Assembly: GCF_964340395.1 (NCBI RefSeq)
Contig: NC_135563.1
Span: 1,841,501 to 1,905,500 of the forward strand
DNA: 64,000 bases
Source of the DNA: Glandiceps talaboti
Lineage: Eukaryota > Hemichordata > Enteropneusta > Spengelidae
Direction of reading: 5' to 3'
Under the pieces are notes generated by a model. It saw only the letters and a program-made list of their open reading frames with translations. It made no database searches and was not told the DNA's origin. Below, piece by piece: positions 35,101-47,888 of the stretch. A program made the translations under genes and the position numbers. Numbering within the stretch: the first letter of the stretch is position 1; the number at the start of each line of letters is the position of its first letter.

Positions 35101-36683
35101 ATGAGGCAAATATATAAAATCAATATTGTCAGGTGGACAATCTGGAAAATTAAATTTGATAAATTAAAGTCAATATTCAAAATACTACAACAAAGACCAC
35201 TATACGTTGTTATACATGTACATCTGTGAACGGCACAGTGTTTAAAAACATTAAATTTACTGGCATCAGGTTTGTAAACTTTCTAGTTCTCCGATCCGGC
35301 ATCTGTGGAACTTTAAAATGTAACTTGAAAAGCATATATGGACTATCATAAACATTACTTACACACTTGTAAAAAATACCATGTCTAAAAACATCCTCCG
35401 TTGCGCTGAGAGGGGATTGGCAAATCGAAAAACTTGCATAATGTGCATATTGTGTCGGTTAAAAATTATTCCGTTTAATGAATTTTCCAGAACCCTTTCA
35501 ATGCTAGCCTGTGGTTTATTTTGGCAAGGTTACCAAATGATTGAGCCCTATTCCAGAATACTCCCCATGGGTGATCAAGGTATGCTGTTCCTGCGCCAAA
35601 CCACAATTGAATGGGGTTGGCTAAGTATCTCCAAATATAGATTACGATCCAACCTCCAACCTCAAATCCCACACTTATAAAGAAATCTCTTATTATGTAT
35701 GAACACTGAAGTCGATTACCACTGTTATTTTATACTAGTGTATCATACATTTGCACATCTCCAGAATACGGGAAGTATGCCATATAACTGCACAAATGAA
35801 AATCAGCGACAACGTTTTTTTGTGAGCTTGAAGGGAAGAGGGAACTGGGAAACAATTTGTACAAAATATTTTCTCATCAGCCCCCACCCCTTCCCTAAGT
35901 GCTGTTCGTTCCCTCGGTTTGCATTTGCGCGGAAATGTAATTCAGGCCAGATATACTCTCTGTCTAAAATAGGTGGAACAACATTATCCACATATTAGGG
36001 CAAGAAATGGCAAGACAACTAGTTTATTAACTGTTGAAAGCTTCATAAGACAGTTGATTTCTCGGGATTCAATTACGATATGAGCAGTCAAATTTTTGGT
36101 CGCTTCTTTCTTTATGTGAGGAGGATTTAATTTAGAAGTGTTTAAGACGATTTTTATGAAGATAGCACTCTCGAGTAAACATATAACTATCAATCCAACA
36201 ATATATACCAATGACAACTGTCAATCAAACGTGTCACGTGAACTGATTGCTTTGGTAAATGAAAATATAATTTCATTGAGACACTGACCCGCCCCTGTGC
36301 TACATCCAAGTGGGACACACAGAAGTATCTTTATACGCATATAAAGTCCAGATACGTCCTGATAAAGGAAGTCAAAAGTACAAACCATGTTTGGCAGTGT
36401 CATTTTATTTTGGTACATGCAAATGTATAATTGTTTTTTCTTCTGAGCTAACATAAAATGGAATATTAATGCTAGTACCTTTAGAATTCAAACTGTTCTT
36501 ACTACATTTATCAAGTAAACAAATATACCTCACGTCTGAATAAAGACTTGAATATGTGCTGAACAAGAAAAAATGAATCGATTAACTAGAGATTCTTACA
36601 TTAATACTTTGGTGACTTCTGCACAAATGTTGAAGACATTCATTGACATCACTGTACCAGTCATTCTGTAACGTACACATACT
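35101..36683. other. Repeat-derived and AT-rich gap
   Basis: A stretch at about 35665-35745 (TAAAGAAATCTCTTATTA, then ATGTATGAACACTGAAGTCG) is clearly related to 40180-40240, so this is interspersed-repeat DNA. No gene is recognised; the frames at 35381-35998 and 35984-36454 lack motifs. Confidence 0.5.
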
Positions 36684-38040
36684 ATAGCGTAGAATGCCTG
36701 CCAATATTCGAAAATACAATACTGCAATGACTATATGCAATACTGCAATGACTATATGCAATACTGCAATGACTATATGCAATACTGCAATGACTATATG
36801 CGATATGACTACATGAGATGACTATATGCGATATGACTACATGAGGTGACTACATGCGATATGACTACATGCGATGTGACTACATGAGATGACTACATGC
36901 GATATGACTACATGAGATGACTACATGCGATATGACTACATGAGGTGACTACATGCGATATGACTACATGAGATGACTACATGCGATATGACTACATGAG
37001 ATGACTACATGCGATATGACTACATGAGGTGACTACATGCGATATGACTACATGCGATATGACTACATGAGATGACTACATGCGATATGACTACATGAGA
37101 TGACTATATGCAATACTGCGATGCGAGATGATGACATGATATGCGGCGATTTTGTAATGACGTTATGCCATTCGTAGATTATTCAATACGCATAATACGA
37201 GTATTGATATGAAACAGGCTAGGGAGTACTCCTCAGCATGTTGCACCGTTGCACGTGGTAAGAGGTGGACCATTTGATATCCGGGGGGGGGGGGGGGCTT
37301 GGAAGATTTCGGGGAAAAAAAGATGCCAAATGGATTTGCTTGAAAAAAAATCCGGATATGAGAGGGTGATGGAAAAAAAGACGGACCACTACTGCTAGAA
37401 AAAAAATGTCTTGGCAGGGAAATGATGCACAGGTTCGAGTATACTGTTCAACTTGCTCGTACCTCTCCAACCAGGACACTTGTCAAATCATGACAAACAG
37501 TTTCAAACACATGTCAGGTACCAGTCAGTTTCGTTAGCATGTGGTACATATATATATATATATATTTGTTCTTTTCTCTGTTTCTTTCGTAAATGGTTTA
37601 AATATTACTTCATGTAAGGGTTCATAAATAACTATACATAACATTATACATATAATACATGTATTACCTAGCTACCACACTAGTTACAGAACATGCCATG
37701 TAAGTGTTTGGCTGTTTCACAATCAGTGCTTCACTTATCTTACACTTTGGGGCAAAAGTGAACTTGAAGGTTTTGTAATGGTAACCTTCATACTATTGGA
37801 TAGTTTATAAAAGAACTTAATCTAAATTGTTCTAGTCTCTTCAGTATGAATTTGTCAAAAGGGATGCTATACTTCCTATTTCAGACACTACATGTATCGA
37901 CACCACAACTCAAATTCAAGTTTCTATTGTACACTAGGTATGACCTCCTAAAGTGCTCTAACACATCAGTAACTTTACTATACATGCAATATCAATGCCC
38001 CTATACCAATGTTACAGGCCCACTTTTATAACATGGAAAA
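36684..38040 (+). mobile_element. Foldback-family element, copy 2 (left arm and part of body)
   Basis: It starts at GCGTAGAATGCCTGCCAATA (36687), as copy 1 does. It has a shorter minisatellite (36713-37115), the CGGCGATTTTGTAATGACGT block, the poly-G stretch and then body sequence, in the same order and nearly identical to 16816-18395. It stops at AACATGGAAAACTTA, where the minus-strand LINE fragment begins. There is no inverted right arm. The 17.5-kb and 37.2-kb minus-strand open frames are shadows of this shared sequence. Confidence 0.85.
36713..37115 (+). repeat. Left-arm minisatellite of copy 2
   Basis: The same module types as at 16849-17494 but about 60 percent of the length. This shows copy-number change within the arm after the copies separated. 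Confidence 0.9.
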
Positions 38041-38201
38041 CTTAGGTTTATATTATTAAAATTATTATTATTATCATTATTGACTTTCGATAAATTGTTG
38101 AGCCATAGAATCTTCTTACAAAATATCGAGAAAGGAAAATATACAGTATTTACATTAAAATAAACTTACACACATTAAAATCAGAAACAGATTGAACAAC
38201 A

Positions 38202-38203
<2 letters not shown>

Positions 38204-38238
<35 letters not shown>
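38204..38238. repeat. (ACG)n triplet microsatellite
   Basis: About eleven ACG/CGA triplets inside the LINE 3' fragment. They would read as polyarginine on the minus strand. Confidence 0.9.
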
Positions 38239-38516
38239 TAAAAAACAAGAGTTACAAAATAAAACACTGAAAAGAGAAGTTGACAGAAAATCTGGTTTGA
38301 AAGATAAAACTTACGTTTTGTTTTAAAAGATTTCAAAAATGAACATGACTTTACATCTATTGGGAAGACTGCTCCAAAATTTAACACCATTGAAGATAAA
38401 ATTTTTCTTCAAAATATATAATGGGTGTATAGAAATCATATCTAGACTTGATCTCGTTTGATAGCTATGTACACTCGCTACAAATAGCTCAAAACGTTAT
38501 ACATTAATACTGATTC

Positions 38517-38767
38517 CAATCTGATTAAAATCCAATGTAGATGTCGGCTAATCGTTCATTGCTATTTTGCCTTCGTTATTTTGCCTGAATTGACCTTCTT
38601 GGTACATGTTTACATTTTTTAGTCTGATCGCCATCTCTAGAGAGGAGAGGAGGCGATCAGGCTAAAAAATGTAAACATGTACCAAGAAGGTCAATTCAGG
38701 CAAAATAACGAAGGTAAAATAGCAATGAACGATTAGCCGACATCTACATCGGATTTTAATCAGATCG
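38517..38767. mobile_element. 251-bp palindromic MITE with 10-bp target duplication
   Basis: The two 116-bp arms (38517-38632 and 38652-38767) are inverse complements with about four mismatches, all transitions, around a 19-nt loop. The outer ends read CAATCTGATTAAAATCC and, inverted, CGATCTGATTAAAATCC. ATACTGATTC flanks both sides (38507-38516 and 38768-38777). Removing the element and one duplication restores the LINE reading ...YHESV-LMYN, so the insertion is proven by its target. Long inverted repeats plus a 10-bp duplication suggest a Mutator-like source (inference). No coding capacity. Confidence 0.92.
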
Positions 38768-39010
38768 ATACTGATTCATGATAAATAACGTTCTGTCTAA
38801 AAGTAGGCCAGTTCAAAGATGTAAACGGAGGTAAACTAGGTGTATTAAAGTCAGAATCTAAAAGTGTTCTAGCTACATGTTTCTGAAGTCTTTCTATTCG
38901 ATTTGAAAGGACACTGGAGCAAATATACCACACACAGTCGAACAATAATCACTATTCAGTAAAGATAAAACAATTGTAAAAAGTCTTGACTTGAAGGTTA
39001 AAATGTAAAA

Positions 39011-39387
39011 CGTTACTTTTATTTGATTGTTACTGGAAAGCCGCTAGGTGTACATGTTTCCCAGCTTGGAAGGTCATCAAGGATAAGTGTAATAAAAAGT
39101 TTTAAGTGTAGAAAAAACTTATCAAACAACGAAAAAGAAAACCAAAACCATAAAGTAGCTTATAATGCTACTTGTCAGTGTTGCATTAACTTGAATTATT
39201 TTTTACTTTTTTTAAGCTTTTATCGCCAAAATCCAATTGTTTAGCCGGCTCGAATCAAAACCGAGACATAATTTTCCAATATGACTTGTTTATTTACAAG
39301 TTTTTATCATGTTTAATTTAAATTTACATCATTTATTGAAATTTTATTTGTAAATGCCAAAATAGTATTATATAAATATATACCTTG
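39011..39387. other. Gap, nothing recognised
   Basis: AT-rich DNA. The plus-strand frame 39023-39244 has no domain. Confidence 0.45.
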
Positions 39388-40425
<1,038 letters not shown>

Positions 40426-43068
40426 TGAAATACATGCACATGTCGATATTTCCTATCAGCGATGAGTTTATCTTAATTAGAAATTGTGATTCAAGTTCAA
40501 AATAGTAGAAGTACGAACTCAGTCATTCTCAGAATAGATGTCATAAATATTACCATCCTTCCATTATTAACATCTTCTGATCTATTTTGCATTTCTTATT
40601 TCGTTACACTTTTTTGATATTTTGTTGATGTTTTTCTTGCATTGATACCAGGCCTGAAGTTGAGTCTTTAAAACGTCCTTTATATTATATGCTATGATTG
40701 TATATGTACAAACAAACCATTACTAACTTTCACACTAATTATGTTTCACTGAGTAATGCATGTATTACAATTTATACATATATTGTAGACCCTGGGATAG
40801 ACACACAGGGACATGTAGTCTTTCTTTAAGTGCTACCATATACATGTATTAAACTTGAATATTCACAGATAAGTAAGATTACGTGTCTGTGATATATTGT
40901 AGACCCTGGAATGTAGACACACAGGGACATGTAGTCTACATGTATTAATCACTTTTTTCCTGAGATGTGTTTCAGAATATAATAAAGTACCGGTAATATT
41001 GAGATACTTGACCGATAATATATGAAAGCAGTAAAAAAAAAAACCCAGGTTTCTGGGATCGCGTAAGTCCACACTCCGCCGATATATCCGTGCGTATATA
41101 TACACCGCCGTGGATTTAAATGTACTTATGCTATCAGGTCCTTGTTGAGTAGAGGATGCTAAGCAAACAGTCATATAGAAATGGACCCAGGAGCCGAGGC
41201 AGAGAGACTGTATATGGTGGCGCTCTTCTGCCCGTCAGCGCTAGCGCTAGCCTGACAGTTGACAGTTGTATTAGCAGTTCAACACCATACTAAATAGGGA
41301 GGAAAAAATCTCTCCAAAGTTGGAGATTTTCTGAACTTATGAATATTAATGAGACAGTACGGAAGTCACGACTTGGCTTAAGGAAAGTTCTACTATGAGT
41401 AAATTTCTGCCTAGTTTCGTAGTTCTAGAGACATATCTTGGATTTTGTTAGAACGTAAACATCTCAATGATGGACAGCTTTATAAATCATTCTGTTGATT
41501 TCCCCACTTCTTAGATTCAAGTGTGCATCAGATACGAGCAATCAAAGTATACTTACCGTGTGGTGAAAATTCCTTTGCTTCTTGTCGCTAATCATTGTCT
41601 CATTTGACAGTGCTTTGTTTTCATTGATGAAGAGGAAATACTTTTTAATGTCACCATGTATACGGAAGACCACGCACCAAGCATGGACGGTTTTATACGT
41701 AGCATACTCGACTCCTGGCCCTGGCCTTGGACTGAGGCCTTAGGCCGAAGTCCCCATGGCCTTGATAAATAAAGTCTATGGTTCCAGTGTATACCACACA
41801 TGCAGTTTATCCCACAACTACAGGTGCTGATCTTAAAGATTTGATATCAACGTCAAAATAGTTTTCAAATTTAAAAGAAATAAATGCATAAAAATTACAC
41901 GGTATTTCCAATGAATATGGAAGTTAATATGAAAGTATGAAACATAAAAGGAGCAATTAGATATCCAACTAACAATGTGTATCACATAATAACACTGTTG
42001 ACAGTGTCCATCCAGTACGTCCAGACTGCTCACGTTGTACAGACTAGTCGACTATGGTGAACTTACTGGTATTAGCCACAGATTGAATATGAAGGTAAGC
42101 ACACGAGTATCATCATTACCATTTTCCAGCTTTAGTTTAGTTCTTATTAAATATCGTAATTCTGGTAGTTTTGCTGTGTATTTAATTTAGCAAACCACAG
42201 ACAAGTAACTGTGAGTAAACCAAAGCGAGAATGGCTAAAACTACCCAGTTCTGGACCACTGAAAATTAAAAGCAAGACATGCTTGTCCCCAAAAACATCT
42301 ACTTACCTCATATTTTCTGAAGTCGTGTTATCGGAAACAAACTTTGAAAACACTGTTTTGTCTTTAATACTTGAAACAATACATATATAGTATGATAAGG
42401 CCTGAACAATATAATTGTTTGGTTCCGGTTACCCAACCCCACCTAGTTTTTCACTGCCGACCCTAAACTATTTTACGTATTCGAGAAAAATAATAATAAA
42501 ATCGCCAAAATTGTGAAGTCTCGCAAGAAATAGTGGATGCGGAAACTGACAAAACGATGAAAATAGAGGTAAATACAGCATGTAGCCACTTTCACCACAT
42601 CAGATTTAATCAGATTGTGGGTTACACGACACCACCTAGTTTTTTCACTGCTGACCTCCCATCCACAATTTTCAAAACAGCATGACCCCCCCTGCCAATT
42701 TCAAAAACAGGGTGACGCCCCCTACAAATCGACCCCCCCCCAGGCCGAAGAAACTGACCGGTCCCTTAGTTCTGAAAAACTATCATTGTAAAATTACATA
42801 CCTCTTTACACCACAGTTCAAAACGGGTCTCCGAGAAGTGCATCTGCACTTTATTTTCTACATTTTCCGTTGTGTCAGCTAAAAAAATGTATGCTCTGGT
42901 TTACGAGAAATTGTAAAAACAGTTGTCTAACAGAGCTATAGAAAAAGTTGTCATCGTTATGGCACATTGATAAGATAACACTCATGTTAGAATCTGAGGA
43001 TTGAATCTTGGGCCTTTATTGAATTATAAAATTATGCATTGATAATGTATAAAATTAATAAAAGTTAA
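40426..43068. other. Repeat-rich gap before the tRNA
   Basis: It holds two copies of TAGACCCTGG...ACACACAGGGACATGTAG (40782-40820 and 40894-40938) and a dispersed repeat at 42418-42770 (GGTTACCCAACCCCACCTAG, later GAAACTGACCGGTC) shared with 13265-13442 and 19316. There is a TATATATA at about 41094 with a 24-codon frame from 41182. No recognised gene. Open frames at 40863-41174 and 41592-41801 show no family motif. Confidence 0.5.
43060..43063 (-). terminator. RNA polymerase III terminator of the tRNA
   Basis: Six bases past the tRNA 3' end the minus strand reads TTTT, the usual Pol III stop. Confidence 0.7.
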
Positions 43069-43140
43069 TGGAGATGCCGGGGTTCGAACCCGGGGCCTCA
43101 TACATGCAAAGCATGCGCTCTACCGCTGAGCTACATCCCC
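43069..43140 (-). tRNA. tRNA-Ala(UGC): tRNA-Ala (anticodon UGC)
   Basis: On the minus strand the gene begins GGGGATGTAGCTCAG, has the anticodon loop TTTGCAT in a GCATG-type stem, the T arm GGTTCGAA and the acceptor 3' strand GCATCTCC with discriminator A. The A and B boxes are intact. No intron and no encoded CCA, as expected in eukaryotes. It is essentially the canonical metazoan tRNA-Ala-UGC and lies alone, with a TTTT terminator just downstream. Confidence 0.97.
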
Positions 43141-44255
43141 TTGGTAACGAAATAAAACATTAAATGCAAAACGTATTTTGCGTTACAAATCTACATGGCT
43201 GACTACCAGTACTACTCTGACGACACTTCTCATGTATGAAAGTAAGTTGACAACGTTTAGAAGTTTAAACTTAATACTTAGGGTTTCCATGGTGATCTAC
43301 ACTAGCATCCTATCATTTAGATACAGACTGGATGACAGACCGTGTGAAAACCTTGATTGCCATGTGATGACATGGGGTCTGGCATAATCTGTCGATTTGT
43401 ATACAATGTAAAACAACGTCATCAAGGTATGCACACAATAATATTCAAACAATATATGAACACATCATACAAGTCAAGTAGCCGTATACAACCTCTCTAG
43501 CGTGAGTGCGCCACCAGCGGCGAAACATTTTGAAATAACACTAGGATGACAGCATTAAAACTTGTACATGATTGAATATTTATAGACTGTTAAGAGCTGC
43601 CGTAATGAGGCTAGTGATTTACGACTATGAAGTGTCCGCAAATAATGAAAACCTCGAATGTGCCTTTAAAATAAAAATCTGAAACTATTGCTATTACTTG
43701 GACGAAGAAACTGTCAATAACATTATGTGGGTCAAACCGAGCCAAAATTTTTCTACAGAATTATCAAATATTTTAAAACCAGCTTGTATCATATTCACGG
43801 AAGAGAGCACAGAATCGACAGACATTTTATACATGTGAATTTATATTACAACCCTATTAGGTCGACGGGTGCATTACCCCGTCATTTTGACGGAAAAGAG
43901 CACAGAATCGACAGACATTTTTATACATGTGAATTTATATTACAACTCTTAGGTCGACGGGTGCATTACTCTGCCACATATCTGAGGGTACTACTACTAG
44001 TGATAATCAGACATCTTGTAGTGAGTGCTATAACATCAATAAATCTTCGCATGATACAAAAATAAGGCAGAAAATATGTTTATATCCTGCACATATCATA
44101 TACCCTTTTAATTTTACAAGAAATTATCCCTTAACAAGGACTCTAATATACAGAGTCCAAACTATGTTGTCACATGATTCTATTGCTCTGGTCAAAGTGA
44201 CGTCATTATACATGTATGTTGTTTACTTGTAGGTGCAATGGAAAACTGTACATTT
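43141..44255. other. Gap with a 93-bp tandem duplication
   Basis: A unit with GAGCACAGAATCGACAGACA and GTCGACGGGTGCATTAC occurs twice (43797-43880 and 43890-43972). At 43195 a short ATG frame (MADYQYYSDDTSH) runs up to a donor-like GTATGA. It might be a first exon of the transporter below, but the evidence is weak. A small hairpin GGACTCT/AGAGTCC lies at 44138-44158. Confidence 0.5.
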
Positions 44256-44418
<163 letters not shown>

Positions 44419-44580
44419 GAGAGGTGGGGTGAGCTGAGAAAACAAAAACAGAAAACAATTGATAAACATTGAGTGTGGAAGGGCAAGGGCGGGAAAAATT
44501 ATTGGAAATGTTCTCAACACATACACAACAACGTGATTACCTACTTTCAGACACGACTTCCCTCCTATTTTACCTTTCAG

Positions 44581-44742
44581 GTTCTGCCAGTCATTATATT
44601 CTGTAGCTACGTCATCGGACTATTACAGTATATAGGTGTTATGCAATGGATCATCCGGGTGTGTGCATGAGTTATGCAGTACACTACGGGAGTATCGGGC
44701 ATTGAGGCGCTCTGTGCAGCCGCGAACATTTTCGTTGGAATG
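44581..44742 (+). pseudogene. SLC28-type concentrative nucleoside transporter exon with in-frame TGA
   Basis: CNT/SLC28 proteins import nucleosides with Na+ or H+ across the plasma membrane. This 162-nt segment is exactly 54 codons between a strong acceptor (pyrimidine tract, then TTTCAG ending at 44580) and a GTGAGA donor at 44743. It reads VLPVIIFCSYVIGLLQYIGV and MQWIIRVCA, then stop, then VMQYTTGVSGIEAL and CAAANIFVGM. This matches the conserved CNT block VLPxxxF...GxMQW...GNIFVGQ. Codon 30 (44668-44670) is TGA where the family usually has Trp (TGG), so one transition explains it. The final residue is Met where Gln is common. No neighbouring SLC28 exon was found within several kb. It is most likely a relic or a null allele; a TGG in other individuals would revive it. 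Confidence 0.72.
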
Positions 44743-46684
44743 GTGAGATTCTGACAAATTTCAGTTTAATCATGATCCTATATATTCATTCATTTTTATT
44801 CTGTTTGTTGTTTTAGATCATTTCTACTTTTCATAATATGTGACTTAAAATGATTTACCATTCAAGGACACCATTAACACAAATTTAGAATTTACCCAGA
44901 CCTTATGAATAATACTAATGATATCACGTCATATCCACTCTGACCATATCTGTCTGATGTAAGGGAGAGGGTTGATTTGTGATCACTTTTTCACAAATCG
45001 GTTCTTGGGGGAGTGTCATATTTTAGAAAATGTGATAAGGGGGGGGGGGTGTCACATTTCACTAATTTTATGATTTTGCGGCATCCCATCGCGACAACAT
45101 CAGTTCGGGTTAGGGTTAGGGTTAGGGTTAGGTTAGAGTTAGGGTTTAGGATTAGTGTAAGATTTAGTCTTGGGGTTCTTAGGATCAGGGGTTAGGGTTA
45201 GGGTTATGTAGTGAATTACTTGTCAGTTGTGATGTGAGGAGATATGTGTCTCACAAAAGTAAAAAGGAAACAGTTGGGTATTAAAGATATTAGGGATAAC
45301 GTTGTTGAGATGTTGACCTCCGTCCCGACAACGTCGAGAATGTACTCATCTCGTCTTTGGGAGTTAATATTATAAACCAGGAAGCTAGGGTACGGATATA
45401 CACGCTGTTCTAAACTGAGAAAGACTATGTTTTCAGGGGTCTCAAGTGTTTGTATTGACATTTTCATTGAATCTGAAGATTATTACATCAAAGCAAGGAG
45501 GTGAGCATTGAAAATACACATCATCGGTAAGCTTTATTGCAAAAATGTACAGTAACGATCATCTGCTCACTTCACACCTTTCACGCATGTATACGATTTG
45601 GAGCAGATGGTGCGTCGAGTAAGCGTCTGTCAATTTCGATAGAAACAAGAATGTATACACTAAATACCCAGGGACGAAGTAGGGCAATAATACTGTATCA
45701 CTTCATTATATTAAAGTTGTTCAACTGTTAGGATGTGTACCATGAAGTATGTTGTAAACTTCTGATGCGTAATAGCAATGATAGACGGGTTTCAATTTCG
45801 TTTATTATTTGCCGTGGAAACGGGTGTACATATCCCGGGTATGTAGAGGATCACGAAAGCCGAGTGCAGTCGAGGATCGCCAGCTTTCCTGGCATTTGAA
45901 CAACGTTTTTGACAACTAACTTTCACTGGGACTTGAAAAAATCACAGATGTAGAGATAAATTTCTTGCATAAATCATGAAATTGTAAGACTACCCTTACG
46001 GAAGGTATGGTTTAAATTGTCCTACACTGTCTTGTCTTAAAGTGACCATATGGCAAATTATCAGGCCAGTGTACAATGTTTGAAAAAAAAATGATTATTT
46101 TGGTTTTAATGATAATTTGTTATTCTGAGTTTTAAAAAAGCAGTCATTTCATGAATATTAGTTGCCATGATAACGATATCTACTGATAAATTACGTAATA
46201 GCCATTTATTTTGGTCAGCCTACGCCTTATATCAAATTACTCGGATAGTTGACAACCTTCAAGTCCGTTTACTGTTACAAACGCGACTGATTACAAAAAT
46301 AACCAGAAGGTGGACATTCATCTAATAATCAATTAATTAATTAATATACCAAATGTTTAATGGAAAACAATGGCAACTGTAATTATCAAATGTTAACACA
46401 TTGCCTAAGGTCTTGTAAAACGTAATACATGTACTATGTATATTATAGTGTCTCATTAGCATAATGAGTAAAGTGTATATTATAGTATCTCATTAGCATA
46501 ATGAGTAAAGTTTGGACATTAATGACTTGTCAAGGAGAGTAAGCAGGGTTTTTATATTTTCACTCCACATCAAATTGTAGTTGTAGTAACCTTACACCAC
46601 TATAGAAAGAGCAGAGAGACTAGTTAACATACTAAGGATCTACCGCAAATGGCATTACCATATTTAATATACTCAAAGGCGTGA
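44743..46684. other. Gap without recognised gene
   Basis: It holds the poly-G module at about 45040-45050, telomere-like repeats (45107-45208) and two 37-bp units containing the hairpin CTCATTAGCATAATGAG (46439-46512). I searched for further SLC28 exons and saw none. Confidence 0.5.
45107..45208. repeat. Interstitial TTAGGG-type repeats
   Basis: About five GGGTTA units at 45107-45150 become degenerate (GGTTAGAG, GGTTTAGG) and three more follow at 45189-45207. The motif equals the metazoan telomere repeat. Confidence 0.8.
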
Positions 46685-46691
46685 TAATAAT

Positions 46692-46953
46692 CTAGACTGT
46701 CGACAGTCGTTCGTGCCTTTTTTGCTACGTTTTACCTAAAACTAAAGCCTTGCCTCGCTCCGATCCGGAGCAATATTATAACCGCGTACTGATTGAACAG
46801 CGAGTGACGGATGCGCGAGCACTCACAGTTCGTGCCTTCGGCACTCGCAGTTCCTATCAGTACGCATTAGTATTCAGTGCTACGGAGTGAGGCGACGACT
46901 TTGTTTCAGATGAAACGTAGCAAAAAAGGCACGAACGACTGTCGACAGTCTAG
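46692..46953. mobile_element. 262-bp MITE with long imperfect inverted repeats
   Basis: The ends are CTAGACTGTCGACAGTCGTT and its inverse, and the homology of the arms extends with gaps for ~110 bp (GTGCCTTTTTTGCTACGTTT near both ends). TAATAAT flanks both sides (46685-46691 and 46954-46960). The interior has GTGACGGATGCGCGAGCACTC and GTGCCTTCGGCACTCGCAG-like complementary parts. It has no ORF and is a non-autonomous DNA transposon; the superfamily is unassigned. Confidence 0.85.
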
Positions 46954-47888
46954 TAATAATCATGTGTGTCGATGGTTTGATACTATGTGTCGAGCTATTT
47001 CCCTTGAAAGAGGGTGACTTGAAACCATCGCCATCCCGAGTCTGTGGACCATCGTCAGGCTGGGAAGAAAACCAAGTTACACCTACACAAAATGTAGCAT
47101 ATTCCATCACTCGCACAACCCTCTTCGGACCAATTGGAAATGAAAGTCGGAGGGTTCCTTTTCAGTGAGCTTTCGCTAATATTTGGGATCATTTTAACGT
47201 TTATCTCACCAGTTAGTGGTTTTTATTACATCAATATCAAAATGTACATAAAGGAGAAGAAGCAATAAGCTCCCATCGTGTACTTAAAGAGAAATAATAA
47301 ATGTGTATAATGCTGTGCTAACGACGCCTACGAGACTGCATCAAATACAGCTATACTAGACATGGAAAAGGGAGATGAGCTTTCGCTTGAAATAATGAAA
47401 TGGGGGGGGGGGGGTATTTTGTGCCACGTGGATCAAAGAATCCACTTTTAATGGGTTTCTCCTTTATGCTGTATGCAATCGTAGTTCAATGTAATCTGAA
47501 TTCACATTTATGTCATTTGAAGGAAATAATAAATAAATAAAATAAATTTAAAAAATTAAATTCAATATGAAATGTAAATATCGATTTTGATTTCATTATA
47601 ATATGCTATTGATTTAATTCCGATACATATTAAAGGTGGGCCTTACTTTAACATAGAGGCTCATGAAATATATCTGTAAACTCAGACCACTTAGTGGTGT
47701 GATCTGTAAGGGAGCTTCAGTAAGTACAAGGAGCGGCCCGTCGTTTAAACGTCACCCTTCCCCAATTCTATTTTCCGAAAAGTGGCAAGCCCACAATTTC
47801 TTTTCAGTTTCTGGGTTGAGATACAGTCAGAAATGAAAAAAGAAATATAATAGGTATGAGATTCAATGGTAATGACTCTATCCCACTG
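46954..47888. other. Gap, nothing recognised
   Basis: It contains a poly-G tract at about 47402-47413. The overlapping frames at 46880-47168 are not supported by any motif. Confidence 0.45.

Larger units (their letters stand above)
38041..39010 (-). mobile_element. CR1/L2-like LINE 3' fragment, interrupted by a MITE
   Basis: Read on the minus strand, 38990-38770 encodes FYNCFI, NRIERLQKHVARTLLDSDFN, then LNWPTFRQNVIYHESV. After the MITE, translation resumes with ESVLMYN and later PIDVKSCSFLKSFKTKRKFY (38390-38300). These are typical C-terminal segments of a non-LTR reverse transcriptase. It contains several stops, so it is dead. Its 3' tail is an ATT/AAT-type repeat near 38045-38085. It belongs to a different lineage from the 32-35 kb copy. 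Confidence 0.8.

Noticed and set aside
41094-41255. TATATATA followed by a 24-codon ATG frame
   Set aside because: The frame ends at TGA without a donor site and has no recognisable content.
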